Source: Mesorhizobium sp. DCY119 (GTDB lineage Bacteria; Pseudomonadota; Alphaproteobacteria; Rhizobiales; Rhizobiaceae). Taken from it: DNA of 64,000 nucleotides. Below the pieces are notes generated by a model that saw only the letters and a program-made list of their open reading frames with translations, did no database searches and was not told the origin of the DNA. The stretch's first letter is position 1. The number at the start of each line of letters is the position of its first letter. A program made the translations under genes and the position numbers. The stretch covers positions 3,844,501 through 3,908,500 of the forward strand of contig NZ_CP031834.1 of assembly GCF_003590645.1 (NCBI RefSeq). The letters run 5' to 3'. Shown here piece after piece: positions 1 to 9,326 of the stretch.

Positions 1-1225
1 CGTCCTGCTGGAAATGATTGAAGGGGCATTTTGGGGCATTGATCGGAAGATGCGTAAAGTTGGTGCTGCCTAGCCGCTTGATCTGGGTATCGAGGTAAGA
101 AAAATTGCGGCCCTGAAGTAGCGGATCGTTGGAGAAGTCGATGCCCGGCGGCACGTTCTGCGTCATGAACGCAACCTGCTCGGTCTCAGCGAAGAAGTTG
201 TCCGGCATACGGTCGAGCACCAGACGGCCGACGGGAATGGGTCTCAGAACTTCTTCCGGAATTAGCTTTGTCGCATCGAGGATATCGAAGTCGAAGCTAT
301 CGGCAAAATCCTGGTCGAAGAGCTGAACCTGCAGTTCCCACTCGGGGAAGTTTCCGGATTTGATCGCATCCCAGAGGTCACGTCGGTGGAAATCGGGATC
401 AGCGCCATTGATCTTCACGGCCTCATTCCAGACGACGGATTGCAGGCCGAGCTTCGGCTTCCAATGGAACTTTACGAAAGTCGATTCATCCTTGGCGTTG
501 ACCATGCGAAATGTGTGGACGCCAAATCCTTCCATGAAGCGGAAAGACCGAGGGATTGCGCGATCGGACATCACCCACATGATCATGTGCATGCTTTCGG
601 GAGTCAGCGATATGAAATCCCAGAAATTGTCGTGCGCGGACTGAGCCTGGGGGAAACCGCTATCGGGCTCGGGCTTCACGGAGTGGATGATGTCGGGAAA
701 CTTGATCGCGTCCTGGATGAAGAAGACCGGGATATTGTTTCCGACGATGTCCCAGTTGCCTTCCTTGGTGTAGAGCTTGACGGCAAAACCACGAACATCA
801 CGCGCCAGATCGACCGAGCCCTTGCTGCCCGCGACGGTGGAGAAGCGCACGAACGCCGAGGTCTTTTCCCCCGCCCGCTGGAAAATATCGGCCCGGGTGT
901 AGTCCGCCAACGAGTCATACGTTTCGAAGTAACCATGCGCGCCATAGCCGCGAGCATGGACCACCCGCTCCGGGATGCGTTCGTGGTCAAAGTGAAAAAT
1001 CTTCTCCCTAAAATGGAAGTCCTCCATCACCGTCGGGCCTCGAGCACCAATACGCAACGAGTTTTGATCGTCTGAAACCGGCCCGCCCTGGGCGGTCGTC
1101 AGAATGGGTGTGTCGCCCTCTGCAACCTGGTGAAGCTCACCGCCATTGCCTTTGTGCAGTTTTTGATCATGGATAGATACGCTTGCCGTCGAAGCCTTGC
1201 TGGAACGGCCTGATGTCTTCGCCAT
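1..1225 (-). CDS. katE: Catalase, clade II/KatE-like, C-terminus cut by window edge
   Basis: This is a haem catalase that dismutates hydrogen peroxide in the cytoplasm. The start is the ATG at 1225, and the gene runs leftwards off the window, so about 408 residues are visible. The N-terminus has a polar extension, then the catalase core beginning [14 protein letters not shown], the stretch [15 protein letters not shown] with the distal-side His, [11 protein letters not shown], and the proximal haem loop RNFSYLDTQ, whose Tyr is encoded at 95-97 (about residue 377). The sequence is closer to E. coli KatE than to small clade III enzymes, but without the C-terminus I cannot tell whether a flavodoxin-like tail exists. 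An EcfG-type promoter lies at 1325-1349, which fits stress induction. The neighbouring HWE kinase reads the same way, about 190 bp upstream. Confidence 0.93.
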   Translation of the reverse strand, partial: MAKTSGRSSKASTASVSIHDQKLHKGNGGELHQVAEGDTPILTTAQGGPVSDDQNSLRIGARGPTVMEDFHFREKIFHFDHERIPERVVHARGYGAHGYFETYDSLADYTRADIFQRAGEKTSAFVRFSTVAGSKGSVDLARDVRGFAVKLYTKEGNWDIVGNNIPVFFIQDAIKFPDIIHSVKPEPDSGFPQAQSAHDNFWDFISLTPESMHMIMWVMSDRAIPRSFRFMEGFGVHTFRMVNAKDESTFVKFHWKPKLGLQSVVWNEAVKINGADPDFHRRDLWDAIKSGNFPEWELQVQLFDQDFADSFDFDILDATKLIPEEVLRPIPVGRLVLDRMPDNFFAETEQVAFMTQNVPPGIDFSNDPLLQGRNFSYLDTQIKRLGSTNFTHLPINAPKCPFNHFQQD

Positions 1226-1322
1226 TGGGTTCCCTTTGCGGATTACACACGACATGGCCGTCCCCTTCGGGCAGAAGGGGCTGCTTGAATGCCGGTCGAT
1301 CGTGATGTCGTTGCGATTACCG

Positions 1323-1349
1323 GGAACGCGACGCGCGAAGCTTCGTTCC
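1323..1349. promoter_or_regulatory. EcfG-type promoter, symmetrical (reads both ways)
   Basis: On the minus strand GGAAC (1349-1345), 16 bases, then CGTT (1328-1325) matches the alphaproteobacterial EcfG consensus GGAAC-N16/17-CGTT and points at the catalase start 100 bp away. The same block also reads GGAAC (1323-1327), 16 bases, CGTT (1344-1347) on the plus strand, because the element is flanked by GGAACG and CGTTCC. Plus-strand output would run antisense into the 3' end of the histidine kinase gene. Confidence 0.7.
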
Positions 1350-1419
1350 GTTAAATCTACACTTCCGCAATCAGGGCCTGTCAGGACGCCACGGCAGGCG
1401 TGGGTGCGTTGCCTCTATC

Positions 1420-2793
1420 TCAGGTCAAACTGTCTAGCGGTGCTTCCAGCGTCCAGATGAGACCATCGGGCGCAAAGGCGACACTGCCGACCCCGTTCAC
1501 GGCCGCAGGGGCAACTCTTTCAAGAACCACTCTTCCGAAACCTTTGCGGTCTGGCTCATGTACAATTGGACCGCCGCTCTCCTTCCACGTCAGGCAAATA
1601 TGCGACGGATTTTCTTCCGCGACCTTCCACTCTATGTCGATCCGTCCGGCAGGCGTCGAAAGCGCGCCATATTTGACCGAATTTGTCGCAAGTTCGTGGA
1701 AGGCAATGCCCAGATACTGGACGGCGGTCGCACCAAGCATCAGCGCATTGCCACGGGCAGAAACCCGCTCGTCATTTGCAAATGGTTGGACTTGCTTGGT
1801 GATGAGCTGGCCTAGGTCGGCTCCGCGCCAATCGCCGTCAACCAGAAGATCGTGAGAACTGGCCAGCGCCATGATGCGTTCTCTGATCTGGGCCTCGAAA
1901 TCTTCGGTGGATGTGGCGCGTTTCCGCGTCTCCCTGATCATGGATAAAATCACGGCGAACTGGTTTTTCACTCTATGATTGACTTCGCGCATCAACATCC
2001 GGATGCGATTTTCGCTCTCCTTCCGATCGGTGATGTTTCGCGCGATCTTGGATGCTCCGATGACCATGCCGGCCGCATTTCTCACCGGGGAGACGGTCAA
2101 CGATATGTTGATGAGCGTACCATTCTTATGCTGCCTGATGGTGTCGAAATGGTCCACGCGTTCACCGGCTCGGATACGTCCGAGGATCACGTCCTCTTCT
2201 GCCTTCCGGTCGGCCGGAATAAGGAAACCTATGTGCTTGCCGATGGCTTCGTCAGCCGTATAGCCGAAAAGCTCCTCGGCACCGCGGTTCCAGCTTGCAA
2301 TCACCCCGGTGAGGCTTTTGCTGAGGATGGCATCATCGGAAGATTCCACGATCGCGGCCAGCCGGTGAGTTACTTCCTCGGCTGTCTTGTGATCGGTAAT
2401 GTCGACCAGAATGTTGATCGCGCCGACTATCTTGCCTTCTTCGTCGCGAATTGGGGAAGGAAACGCCAGAAACGGAACGAGACTTCCGTCTGGCCTTTCG
2501 GCAATGGCTTCTCCCTTGAGCGCTCGGCCTTGTTTGACGGCAATCGCCATTGGACATTCGGCATGGGGCATCGGCCGTCCGTCCGGGTAGCGCAGACGCC
2601 ACGAGCCACACCATTCGCTCATTCCGATTTCGGGACGATGCGCCCAAAGGGCGGCGGCGGCCTCGTTGAAATAGGTAATCCGCCCCTGAGCATCCGTCAT
2701 GTAGATCGCGGCAGCCGAATCCTCAACAAGTTGGGGAGCTGTGAAATCGCCGGCCAAATTACCGTCCAAGGCTAGTAATTTCTGATCCAGCAT
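1420..2793 (-). CDS. HWE-family sensor histidine kinase with two PAS domains
   Basis: This is a soluble sensor kinase of 457 residues with no transmembrane segment, so it probably senses a cytoplasmic signal. A PAS/PAC domain covers about residues 20-140 and a second about 145-265. The kinase part starts with the H-box REVNHRVKN (phospho-acceptor His273), has the N-box FHELATNSVKYG (Asn371) and the TWKESGGP block whose W-x-E defines the HWE subfamily. HWE kinases in Alphaproteobacteria commonly feed the PhyR-NepR-EcfG general stress pathway. The EcfG-type promoter next door at the catalase makes that role attractive here but does not prove it. No partner response regulator is adjacent, so this is an orphan kinase. 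The start has an AGGGAAAG ribosome site. Confidence 0.9.
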   Translation of the reverse strand: MLDQKLLALDGNLAGDFTAPQLVEDSAAAIYMTDAQGRITYFNEAAAALWAHRPEIGMSEWCGSWRLRYPDGRPMPHAECPMAIAVKQGRALKGEAIAERPDGSLVPFLAFPSPIRDEEGKIVGAINILVDITDHKTAEEVTHRLAAIVESSDDAILSKSLTGVIASWNRGAEELFGYTADEAIGKHIGFLIPADRKAEEDVILGRIRAGERVDHFDTIRQHKNGTLINISLTVSPVRNAAGMVIGASKIARNITDRKESENRIRMLMREVNHRVKNQFAVILSMIRETRKRATSTEDFEAQIRERIMALASSHDLLVDGDWRGADLGQLITKQVQPFANDERVSARGNALMLGATAVQYLGIAFHELATNSVKYGALSTPAGRIDIEWKVAEENPSHICLTWKESGGPIVHEPDRKGFGRVVLERVAPAAVNGVGSVAFAPDGLIWTLEAPLDSLT

Positions 2794-2971
2794 AGTCTTT
2801 CCCTTGAAGCCGCCTTGCGCGCTCGTTCCTCAATTAGGACATTGCCATATAAAGGAAAGCCGTGGTGATTTATTCGGTTGGGAATAAATCGCGTTTATCG
2901 CGATGCAGCCAGCGGGGCCGGCAGCAGTTCCAATCTCGCCCAACGCATCCGCCTTCAGCCGGACTTGTATC

Positions 2972-2996
2972 GGAACGATCTGCTGGCTGAAGCATT
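2972..2996 (+). promoter_or_regulatory. Weak EcfG-like promoter before the glycosyltransferase
   Basis: GGAAC at 2972-2976 is followed after 16 bases by CATT at 2993-2996, one mismatch from the EcfG -10 CGTT. It lies 40 bp before the ATG at 3036. It is weaker than the matches before catalase and otsA, and could be chance. Confidence 0.3.
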
Positions 2997-3035
2997 CCGG
3001 TTACCTCGACGATACTGTTTGAGGGAACCTGAACC

Positions 3036-4097
3036 ATGAGAATCGCGCATGTCGCGCCACTCTATGAATCGGTCCCGCCTAAGCTCTACGGTGGCACTGA
3101 ACGCATCATCTCCTATCTGACGGAAGCGCTGGTCGCGTTTGGTCACGACGTGACCCTCTTTGCCAGCGGTGACACCACGACATCAGCAAAGCTCGTGCCC
3201 TGTCGACAGATCGCGCTTCGTCTCGACCCTCATCCGCTGAAATCCGAGATTGCTGCGCATCTGGCCATGCTGGCCGAGGTCAGGCAGCGCGCCGACCAGT
3301 TCGACATCATCCATTTCCATCTCAGTCACTTCCTGCACTTTCCGTTCTTCGAGCATATGCCGGAACGGACTGTGACCACGCCGCATGGCAGGCTGGATTA
3401 TACCGATCTAGCGCCGGCCTATGAGCGCTTTCCGAATTTCCCGATGATTTCGATTTCGCGCAGCCAGCGCATGGGGCTCGCAGAAGCCAATTGGCTCGCT
3501 ACAATCCATCACGGGATTCCGGTCGATATTTACAAACCTGCTTTCGAAGCAGGGCGCGACGGGGGCTATCTCGCATTTCTGGGCCGCATGTCGCGGGACA
3601 AGCGGCCAGACCGCGCCATCGAGATCGCGCGACGCGCCGGGCTCAGGCTCAAGCTGGCGGCCAAAATCGGCGATGACGACCGCGCCTATTTCCATGAAGT
3701 GGTCGAACCGATGATCGATGGCGACCAGATCGACTATGTCGGCGAGATATCGGAAGACCGCAAAGCCGCCTTCCTCGGCAACGCCGCCGGGCTACTTTTC
3801 CCGATCGACTGGCCCGAGCCGTTCGGTCTTGCGGTCATCGAAGCAATGGCGTGCGGAACGCCGGTGATTACCTGGAATTGCGGAGCGATGCCGGAAATCG
3901 TCGACAATGGCGTGACAGGCTTCATCGTCGATTCGATCGAAGAGGCCGTCGCATTCATGCCGCAGCTTCTGCAACTCGACCGGCGCGAAGTGCGCCGAAC
4001 CTTCGAGCGGCGCTTTTCCGTCGAGCGAATGGCCAGGGACTATGTCAGCGCCTATGCGCGGTTGCTCGGCGGTGCAGCCGAGGCGAAAGCCTCCTGA
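3036..4097 (+). CDS. Glycosyltransferase family 4 (GT-B fold)
   Basis: A 353-residue retaining glycosyltransferase of the GT4 type. The N-terminal Rossmann half begins MRIAHVAPLYESVPP and has the GGTERI loop that binds the acceptor side. The C-terminal half carries LGRMSRDKRPDRAI and the E-x7-E nucleotide-sugar motif in EPFGLAVIEAMACGTP at about residues 260-268. No signal peptide or membrane segment is visible. The gene is 54 bp upstream of a debranching-type glycoside hydrolase and part of a run with otsA and otsB, so a job in alpha-glucan or compatible-solute metabolism is likely. Donor and acceptor cannot be read from the sequence; a lipopolysaccharide or glycolipid role is also possible. 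Confidence 0.88.
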   Translation: MRIAHVAPLYESVPPKLYGGTERIISYLTEALVAFGHDVTLFASGDTTTSAKLVPCRQIALRLDPHPLKSEIAAHLAMLAEVRQRADQFDIIHFHLSHFLHFPFFEHMPERTVTTPHGRLDYTDLAPAYERFPNFPMISISRSQRMGLAEANWLATIHHGIPVDIYKPAFEAGRDGGYLAFLGRMSRDKRPDRAIEIARRAGLRLKLAAKIGDDDRAYFHEVVEPMIDGDQIDYVGEISEDRKAAFLGNAAGLLFPIDWPEPFGLAVIEAMACGTPVITWNCGAMPEIVDNGVTGFIVDSIEEAVAFMPQLLQLDRREVRRTFERRFSVERMARDYVSAYARLLGGAAEAKAS

Positions 4098-4151
4098 GGC
4101 GGCAGACGTTTTCGAACATATTGCAGCAACAACCGCAGAGTTTCATGACCG

Positions 4152-6314
4152 ATGGCACAACTTGACGAGCGCAAGCTCGACCCGGCCCTTGCCCTTGCAT
4201 CGCTGGACGATACCGCACCACGGGAGCCGCATCGCCAGTTCGCCCTGAAGCATGGCGATTGTTTCGCCGTAGCCGACGCCTATGGCGACATACGAGGTGC
4301 CGGCGACGGCTTTTTCCGTGACGACACTCGCGTCCTGTCGGAGTTTCGCCTGACGGTCGGCGGACGCCCGACTTCGCTGCTGGGCGCATCGCTCAGCCAG
4401 GACAATGTGCTGTTCACCACCAACCTGACCAACCTGCCAATCGAAAACCTCGAAGGCCGCGAGATGCCGCAGGGAGCGGTTCATATCGAGCGCGTCAGGC
4501 TGCTTTGGGAGAACCGTCTGTATGAGCGCGTGACCATCTCGAACTATAGCCAGCAGGATTCCACGATCGCGCTTTCCCTGCACTTCGCCGCGGATTTCCG
4601 CGACATGTTCGAGGTGCGCGGATCGACCCGGGCCAAGCGTGGAACGGTGCACGAAGCCGAGACGAGCACGGGTTCCGTCGTTCTGCGCTATGAGGGACTG
4701 GATAAGCTCGTCCGCGTCTCGGTGATCTCATTTTCCCATGCAGCCGATCATTTGTCGGAAGGCAGGGCGGATTTTCGCCTCGCCGTGCCAAAGCGCGGCC
4801 GGCAGATTTTTTACATCGAGGCCGGACCGGAAGTCGCCGGCCAGCCTTGCCGCCAACGCTTTCGTGCAGCAGCTGCCCGAGCGCGTTTCGGCATGCGGGC
4901 CAAGCGCCGTCACGGCGCGACGATCCACAGTTCGGGCCGCGTCTTCAACGATTGGGTCGGACGTGCGCGGGCGGATGTCGCGCTGCTCACCACCGAACTT
5001 GAAACGGGGCCTTACCCCTATGCTGGAATTCCCTGGTTCTCGACCGCCTTCGGCCGCGACGGCGTTATTTCCGCTTTGCAGATGCTCTGGCTCAATCCGG
5101 GCCTGGCCCGGGGCGTTCTTGCTTTCCTGGCGCAGCATCAGGCGACCGAAACGTCGCCTTTCAGCGATTCCCAGCCCGGCAAGATCATGCACGAAACGCG
5201 CAAGGGTGAGATGGCAGCGCTGCTGGAGCTGCCCTTCGGGCGCTACTACGGCGGCGTCGACACCACGCCGCTCTACATCCATCTCGCCTGCGCTTACGCC
5301 AACCGCACCGGCGACATGGCCTTCATGGATGCCTTGTGGCCGTCTCTCTGCGCGGCAGCTGACTGGATCGAGGAAGCCAGCCGCCTCACCGGTTTCCTCA
5401 CCTATCAGCGCGCGGCCGATACAGGCCTTGCCAACCAGGGCTGGAAGGACAGTTTCGATTCCGTCTTCCATGCTGACGGCCGCATCCCGAAGGGCCCGAT
5501 CGCACTGGTAGAGGTGCAAGGCTATGTCTTTGCCGCATTCAAGGGGCTGGCGGAACTAGCAGCGCGCCGGGGCGAGACCGAAAAATCTGCACATTGGGCA
5601 GAACGCGCCGAAGCGATGCGTATTGCCGTCGAGAAACACTTCTGGCTCGAAGATCTCGGCTTCTACGCGCTGGCGCTCGATGGCGATGGTAATCCTTGTA
5701 TCGTCCGCACGTCGAATGCCGGGCATCTCCTCTATGTCGGTCTTCCGGAAGCCAGCCGCGCGGAAAGGGTGGCGGATCAACTTCTGGCAGCGCCCTTCCA
5801 TTCCGGCTGGGGTCTGCGGACGGTTGCCGACGACGCCATCTTCTTCAACCCGATGTCCTATCACAACGGTTCGATCTGGCCGCACGACACGGCGATATGC
5901 GGTGCAGGCCTAGCACGTTATGGCGTGCGGGACGATCTGGTGCGGTTGATGAGCGGAACGTTCGAGTCTGCCGTCCATTTCAACATGCGGCTGCCCGAAC
6001 TGTTCTGCGGCTTCACCCGGGCACCAGGCGAGGCGCCGATCGCCTATCCGGTGGCGTGCCTGCCGCAAGCCTGGTCCGCCGGTTCCGTCTTCATGCTCAT
6101 GCAGGCCTGTTTGGGTCTCGAAATCGACGGCTGGAACGGGGAAATCCATGTCGATCGGCCGAGATTGCCGATCGGTATCGACAATCTCACCATCCGGCAT
6201 CTTGGAGTGGGCGTGAACGCGGTGGATCTGACATTCCAGCGCGTGGGAGATCGCGTCGGAGCATTTCTGGCAAGCCGTGACGAGGGCAAAGTGCCGCTTA
6301 TCGTCCGAACCTGA
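4152..6314 (+). CDS. Glycogen-debranching-type amylo-alpha-1,6-glucosidase
   Basis: A 720-residue protein with an N-terminal glycogen-debranching beta domain (about residues 20-230, containing GDCFAVADAYGDIRG and FFRDDTRVLSEFRL) and a C-terminal (alpha/alpha)6 barrel (about 270-690). Conserved barrel segments are PWFSTAFGRDGVISALQ near residue 292, a HETRKGEMA stretch, NQGWKDSFDSVFH near 430 and NGSIWPHDTAICGAGLARYG near 572. These hold acidic residues expected for glucosidic hydrolysis. No export signal is seen, so it acts in the cytoplasm on alpha-glucans. The start ATG at 4152 is chosen because the earlier ATG at 4146 is in another frame and stops at once. It is probably co-transcribed with the upstream glycosyltransferase and supplies glucose units near the trehalose genes. 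Confidence 0.87.
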   Translation: MAQLDERKLDPALALASLDDTAPREPHRQFALKHGDCFAVADAYGDIRGAGDGFFRDDTRVLSEFRLTVGGRPTSLLGASLSQDNVLFTTNLTNLPIENLEGREMPQGAVHIERVRLLWENRLYERVTISNYSQQDSTIALSLHFAADFRDMFEVRGSTRAKRGTVHEAETSTGSVVLRYEGLDKLVRVSVISFSHAADHLSEGRADFRLAVPKRGRQIFYIEAGPEVAGQPCRQRFRAAAARARFGMRAKRRHGATIHSSGRVFNDWVGRARADVALLTTELETGPYPYAGIPWFSTAFGRDGVISALQMLWLNPGLARGVLAFLAQHQATETSPFSDSQPGKIMHETRKGEMAALLELPFGRYYGGVDTTPLYIHLACAYANRTGDMAFMDALWPSLCAAADWIEEASRLTGFLTYQRAADTGLANQGWKDSFDSVFHADGRIPKGPIALVEVQGYVFAAFKGLAELAARRGETEKSAHWAERAEAMRIAVEKHFWLEDLGFYALALDGDGNPCIVRTSNAGHLLYVGLPEASRAERVADQLLAAPFHSGWGLRTVADDAIFFNPMSYHNGSIWPHDTAICGAGLARYGVRDDLVRLMSGTFESAVHFNMRLPELFCGFTRAPGEAPIAYPVACLPQAWSAGSVFMLMQACLGLEIDGWNGEIHVDRPRLPIGIDNLTIRHLGVGVNAVDLTFQRVGDRVGAFLASRDEGKVPLIVRT

Positions 6315-6320
6315 TTTTCA

Positions 6321-6345
6321 GGAACCGATAGCGCACCGATGCGTT
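6321..6345 (+). promoter_or_regulatory. EcfG-type promoter for otsA-otsB
   Basis: GGAAC (6321-6325), exactly 16 bases, then CGTT (6342-6345) is a full match to the alphaproteobacterial general-stress promoter consensus. It starts 6 bp after the debranching enzyme's stop codon and about 100 bp before the otsA ATG. It would let trehalose synthesis be switched on separately from the upstream pair. Confidence 0.72.
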
Positions 6346-6447
6346 AGCCATCCACAAGCAGATCGCCTGCCAGCGGCGGCGATGCATTTTCTGACACAGA
6401 CCCGATAGACGGCCGTTCCTGCGGCCGAGGATGATTTTGGCACTACC

Positions 6448-8241
6448 ATGACAAGCGACGGCTTGGATATTCTGCATTCCCTCCCCACCCTTTGGTTCTT
6501 GATTGCGGCAAGCATTGCGCTCTCAATCTTCGCCCTGGTGTTTTCGTTGCGCCAACAGCGTCGAACTCATCGATCAGGCCCACATAGCGCCGGGGATGAG
6601 ATGGTTCCCGACACGTCGAGCAAACTGCGCGAATATGAAAAAAACGGGCATTCGGCCGATGCTACTCTGGTCAATTGGTCGCCCGAGACGTTGCGCAGGA
6701 TCTTGGCGAGCGAATTGCCAGGCGCTCAGGTCATCGTGGTGTCCAACCGTGAGCCTTACATCCACAATCTGACGGACGACGGCGATGTCGAGCTTGTGGT
6801 GCCTGCCAGCGGTCTCGTTTCCGCACTGGAGCCGATTACGCGCGCCTGCGCCGGCACCTGGATCGCCTATGGCGGCGGCTCAGCCGACCGGCAGACGGTC
6901 GACCAGAACGATCGCGTGGAAGTTCCGCCGGATCGTCCCTCCTATACGCTTCGCCGCGTCTGGCTGAGCGAGGAAGAGCAGCAAGGCTATTATCTTGGCT
7001 TCGCCAATGAAGGCCTGTGGCCGCTATGCCATATCGCTTTTACGCGACCCGTTTTCCGTGCCTCCGACTGGAAGGCATATGAGGCCGTGAACAGGAAGTT
7101 CGCCGACACGGTAGTGGCCGAGGCGCGCAATGAGCGCCCGATCGTGCTTGTGCAGGATTATCATTTTGCACTCCTGCCGCGCATGATCCGGGAGAGGTTG
7201 CCAGAAGCCATAGTCATCACCTTCTGGCATATCCCCTGGCCCAATTCCGAGGTCTTCAGCATCTGTCCGTGGCGCGAGCAGATACTGGATGGGCTTCTCG
7301 GCAGCTCGATTATCGGCTTCCATACCCAGTTTCATTGCAATAATTTCACCGAAAGCGTCGATCGCTTTCTCGAAAGCCGCATCGAGCGCGAGGATGCCGC
7401 GATCTCCTATGGCGGCCAGACGAGCCTGGTACATGCCTATCCGATTTCCATCGAATGGCCGCCAGCTCAGCTGGAAAACCTGCCGCCCGTCGTCGAATGC
7501 CGGGATCACATACGCGCCAGGTTCGGCCTGGACGAGGATGTGAAACTTTGCGTTGGCGTCGAACGTCTCGACTACACGAAGGGTATCCTCGATCGCTTCG
7601 AGGCGCTGGAGGAACTGTTCACGCATCATCCGGAATGGATCGGCAAAGTGGTTGTCCTGCAAATTGCAGCGCCCAGCCGCGGCACACTGCCGGCCTACCA
7701 GCAGCTCTACGATGATTGCCTTCAGCGGGCCGAGGACCTGAACCAACGCTTTGGCAGCGAGGGCTACAAGCCGGTACTAATGGTGGCGGAGCATCATAGC
7801 CAGGAGCAGGTCTATGAGATCTATCGAGCGGCCGACGTCTGCCTGGTGACCAGCCTGCATGACGGCATGAACCTCGTCGCCAAGGAATTCGTAGCCGCGC
7901 GCGATGACGAACAGGGCGTTCTCCTGCTCAGCACCTTTGCCGGTGCCGCGCGCGAACTTCTGGAGGCGCTGATCGTCAATCCCTACGACGCGACGATGAT
8001 GAGCGACATGCTGCTTCAAGCCATAACCATGAGCCCCGACGAACAGCGCCGGCGCATGGCAAGCCTGCGCGACATCGTCCGCGACAACAACGTCTACAGA
8101 TGGGCCGGCAGCATGCTGCTGGACGCCGCCCGGTTGCGCAAACGCGGTGCGATCGATCGCGCCACGGCAAATTTCGATTACCAGCCGCCATCCGCAAGCG
8201 GCAACATTGTCTCGATAGTCGATCGCAAGAGGGCGTCATGA
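6448..8241 (+). CDS. otsA: Trehalose-6-phosphate synthase (GT20) with N-terminal membrane anchor
   Basis: This enzyme joins a nucleotide-activated glucose to glucose-6-phosphate to form trehalose-6-phosphate. At 597 residues it is longer than typical OtsA (about 470) because of an extra N-terminal part of about 90 residues. That part has one hydrophobic segment (about residues 8-31, [20 protein letters not shown]) followed by a charged linker, so the enzyme is probably tethered to the inner membrane. The GT20 core begins at [10 protein letters not shown] (about residue 97) and includes [31 protein letters not shown] (about 371) and [13 protein letters not shown] (about 471). A related activity such as glucosylglycerol-phosphate synthase is possible, but the directly following trehalose phosphatase supports OtsA. 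Its stop overlaps the otsB start (ATGA). Confidence 0.88.
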   Translation: MTSDGLDILHSLPTLWFLIAASIALSIFALVFSLRQQRRTHRSGPHSAGDEMVPDTSSKLREYEKNGHSADATLVNWSPETLRRILASELPGAQVIVVSNREPYIHNLTDDGDVELVVPASGLVSALEPITRACAGTWIAYGGGSADRQTVDQNDRVEVPPDRPSYTLRRVWLSEEEQQGYYLGFANEGLWPLCHIAFTRPVFRASDWKAYEAVNRKFADTVVAEARNERPIVLVQDYHFALLPRMIRERLPEAIVITFWHIPWPNSEVFSICPWREQILDGLLGSSIIGFHTQFHCNNFTESVDRFLESRIEREDAAISYGGQTSLVHAYPISIEWPPAQLENLPPVVECRDHIRARFGLDEDVKLCVGVERLDYTKGILDRFEALEELFTHHPEWIGKVVVLQIAAPSRGTLPAYQQLYDDCLQRAEDLNQRFGSEGYKPVLMVAEHHSQEQVYEIYRAADVCLVTSLHDGMNLVAKEFVAARDDEQGVLLLSTFAGAARELLEALIVNPYDATMMSDMLLQAITMSPDEQRRRMASLRDIVRDNNVYRWAGSMLLDAARLRKRGAIDRATANFDYQPPSASGNIVSIVDRKRAS

Positions 8242-8993
8242 TGGACATACAGGAAAGACTGCGCGTGCCGGATCTGGCCGAAGGCAAATGGTCGTTGTTT
8301 CTCGACATCGACGGCACCTTGCTGGAACACGCCGCACATCCCGATGCCGTCGTCGTCAGCGAGGAGCTCCGTACTCTCCTGATCGATCTGGAGCGTCGGC
8401 TGAATGGGGCCGTGGCCTTCATCACCGGTCGCTCGATCGCTCAGGCGGACAGGCTTTTTCAACCGCTCAAGCTGCGCTCCGCCGGACTGTATGGACTGGA
8501 ACATCGGCTGGAGCCGAACGGCCCGGTGGAAGCCGCAGGCGAACCTGATGATATCGCCGCTCTTGCGGCTGAGATCGAGGCGGAGTTCGCCGGCAGCGAC
8601 ATCTACATCGAACGCAAAGGCCCGATCCTGGCCGTCCACACGCGCGCAGCACCCCATCTGCTGGCCCGCGCCACGGAACTGGTCGACCGGGCGCTGGACA
8701 GGCTGCCCGAGGGTTATCGAACAATCCCCGGCAATGCCGGCGTTGAATTGATGCCACTCGAAGCGGCTAAGGGCGCCGCTATTCGCCGCTTCCTGAAAAT
8801 CGCACCATTCACCGGAAGACGACCTGTGTTCCTGGGTGACGATACTTCCGACGAGAACGGCTTCGAAGCGATCAATGAAGCGGACGGCATTTCGATACGC
8901 GTCAAGCCGCAAGGCTCTACTCAAGCGACCTACTGCATCGACAGCGTCGCGGACACACTTGCCTGGCTGAAACAGCAGTTACGCAGGACGTAA
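8238..8993 (+). CDS. otsB: Trehalose-6-phosphate phosphatase (HAD family)
   Basis: This enzyme removes phosphate from trehalose-6-phosphate to yield trehalose. It has 251 residues from the ATG at 8238, which overlaps the otsA stop and implies translational coupling; a second ATG follows directly at 8241. HAD motif I is FLDIDGTL with nucleophile Asp23 and acid/base Asp25. Motif II is the FITGRS loop, and motif IV is LGDDTSDENGF near residue 200. The substrate-reading stretch AGLYGLEHR and the SIRVKPQGSTQATYCID tail are typical of OtsB. It belongs to the stress-induced trehalose operon. Confidence 0.93.
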   Translation: MMDIQERLRVPDLAEGKWSLFLDIDGTLLEHAAHPDAVVVSEELRTLLIDLERRLNGAVAFITGRSIAQADRLFQPLKLRSAGLYGLEHRLEPNGPVEAAGEPDDIAALAAEIEAEFAGSDIYIERKGPILAVHTRAAPHLLARATELVDRALDRLPEGYRTIPGNAGVELMPLEAAKGAAIRRFLKIAPFTGRRPVFLGDDTSDENGFEAINEADGISIRVKPQGSTQATYCIDSVADTLAWLKQQLRRT

Positions 8994-9072
8994 GAACACG
9001 CCATTTGGCCGGGATCGGCGAAAACTGAGGCGTCGTCCACTGATCCTGGGTAGCGAAAATGTTCTCGAGGCA

Positions 9073-9103
9073 GATACCCGCCAGGCATTGCCCGGCAGGT
9101 ATC
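9073..9103. terminator. Hairpin between otsB and the decayed binding-protein fragment
   Basis: GATACC at 9073 pairs with GGTATC ending at 9103, with internal GCC/GGC and GGC/GCC pairs, two mismatches and a 3-base loop. It lies past the end of otsB on one strand and past the end of the decayed gene on the other, so it may end both. There is no clear T-run. Confidence 0.45.
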
Positions 9104-9111
9104 CGATAAGA

Positions 9112-9288
9112 TCAAAGACCGTTGTCCTTGAGGACCTGTGCGGCGTTTTCCTTGGTGATTTTCTCCGTCGGCAAGGTGATGGTCTTCTCAACCTTCTCGC
9201 CGCGCTGCTGGATCGCCTTCCTGGCAATCGCGATGCGCCGCCGCGCGGCTGACGCTGCAGGGTCGATTGATGATCCGCAATTCGTGCC
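9112..9288 (-). pseudogene. Remnant of a sugar ABC transporter binding protein (C-terminus only)
   Basis: On the minus strand an open frame ends in TITLPTEKITKENAAQVL plus a few residues before a TGA at 9114-9112. This tail matches the usual C-terminal end of ribose/rhamnose-type periplasmic sugar-binding proteins. The complete binding protein at 13656-14624 has the related ending LPTITKENVEEYAAA. Nothing upstream supplies the remaining 250-300 residues, because a different gene ends at 9327. It therefore looks like the leftover of a deleted transporter gene. The identification rests on one short tail, so it is tentative. The rest of the 333-bp gap between 8994 and 9326 holds only the hairpin. 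Confidence 0.45.
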
Positions 9289-9326
9289 GGCCGCTCAGGC
9301 CCGCCAAGCAGAACCTCAGCGCCTGA

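Noticed and set aside
386-1075. Long plus-strand open frame opposite the catalase gene
   Set aside because: The minus strand encodes a clear catalase through the whole interval; the plus-strand frame shows no recognisable protein pattern.
1975-2775. 266-codon plus-strand open frame opposite the HWE kinase
   Set aside because: Shadow of a GC-rich gene; the minus strand holds the full PAS and kinase motifs.
2805-2829. EcfG-type promoter for the HWE kinase
   Set aside because: A GGAAC is present on the minus strand at 2829-2825, but no CGTT-like -10 follows at 16 or 17 bases.
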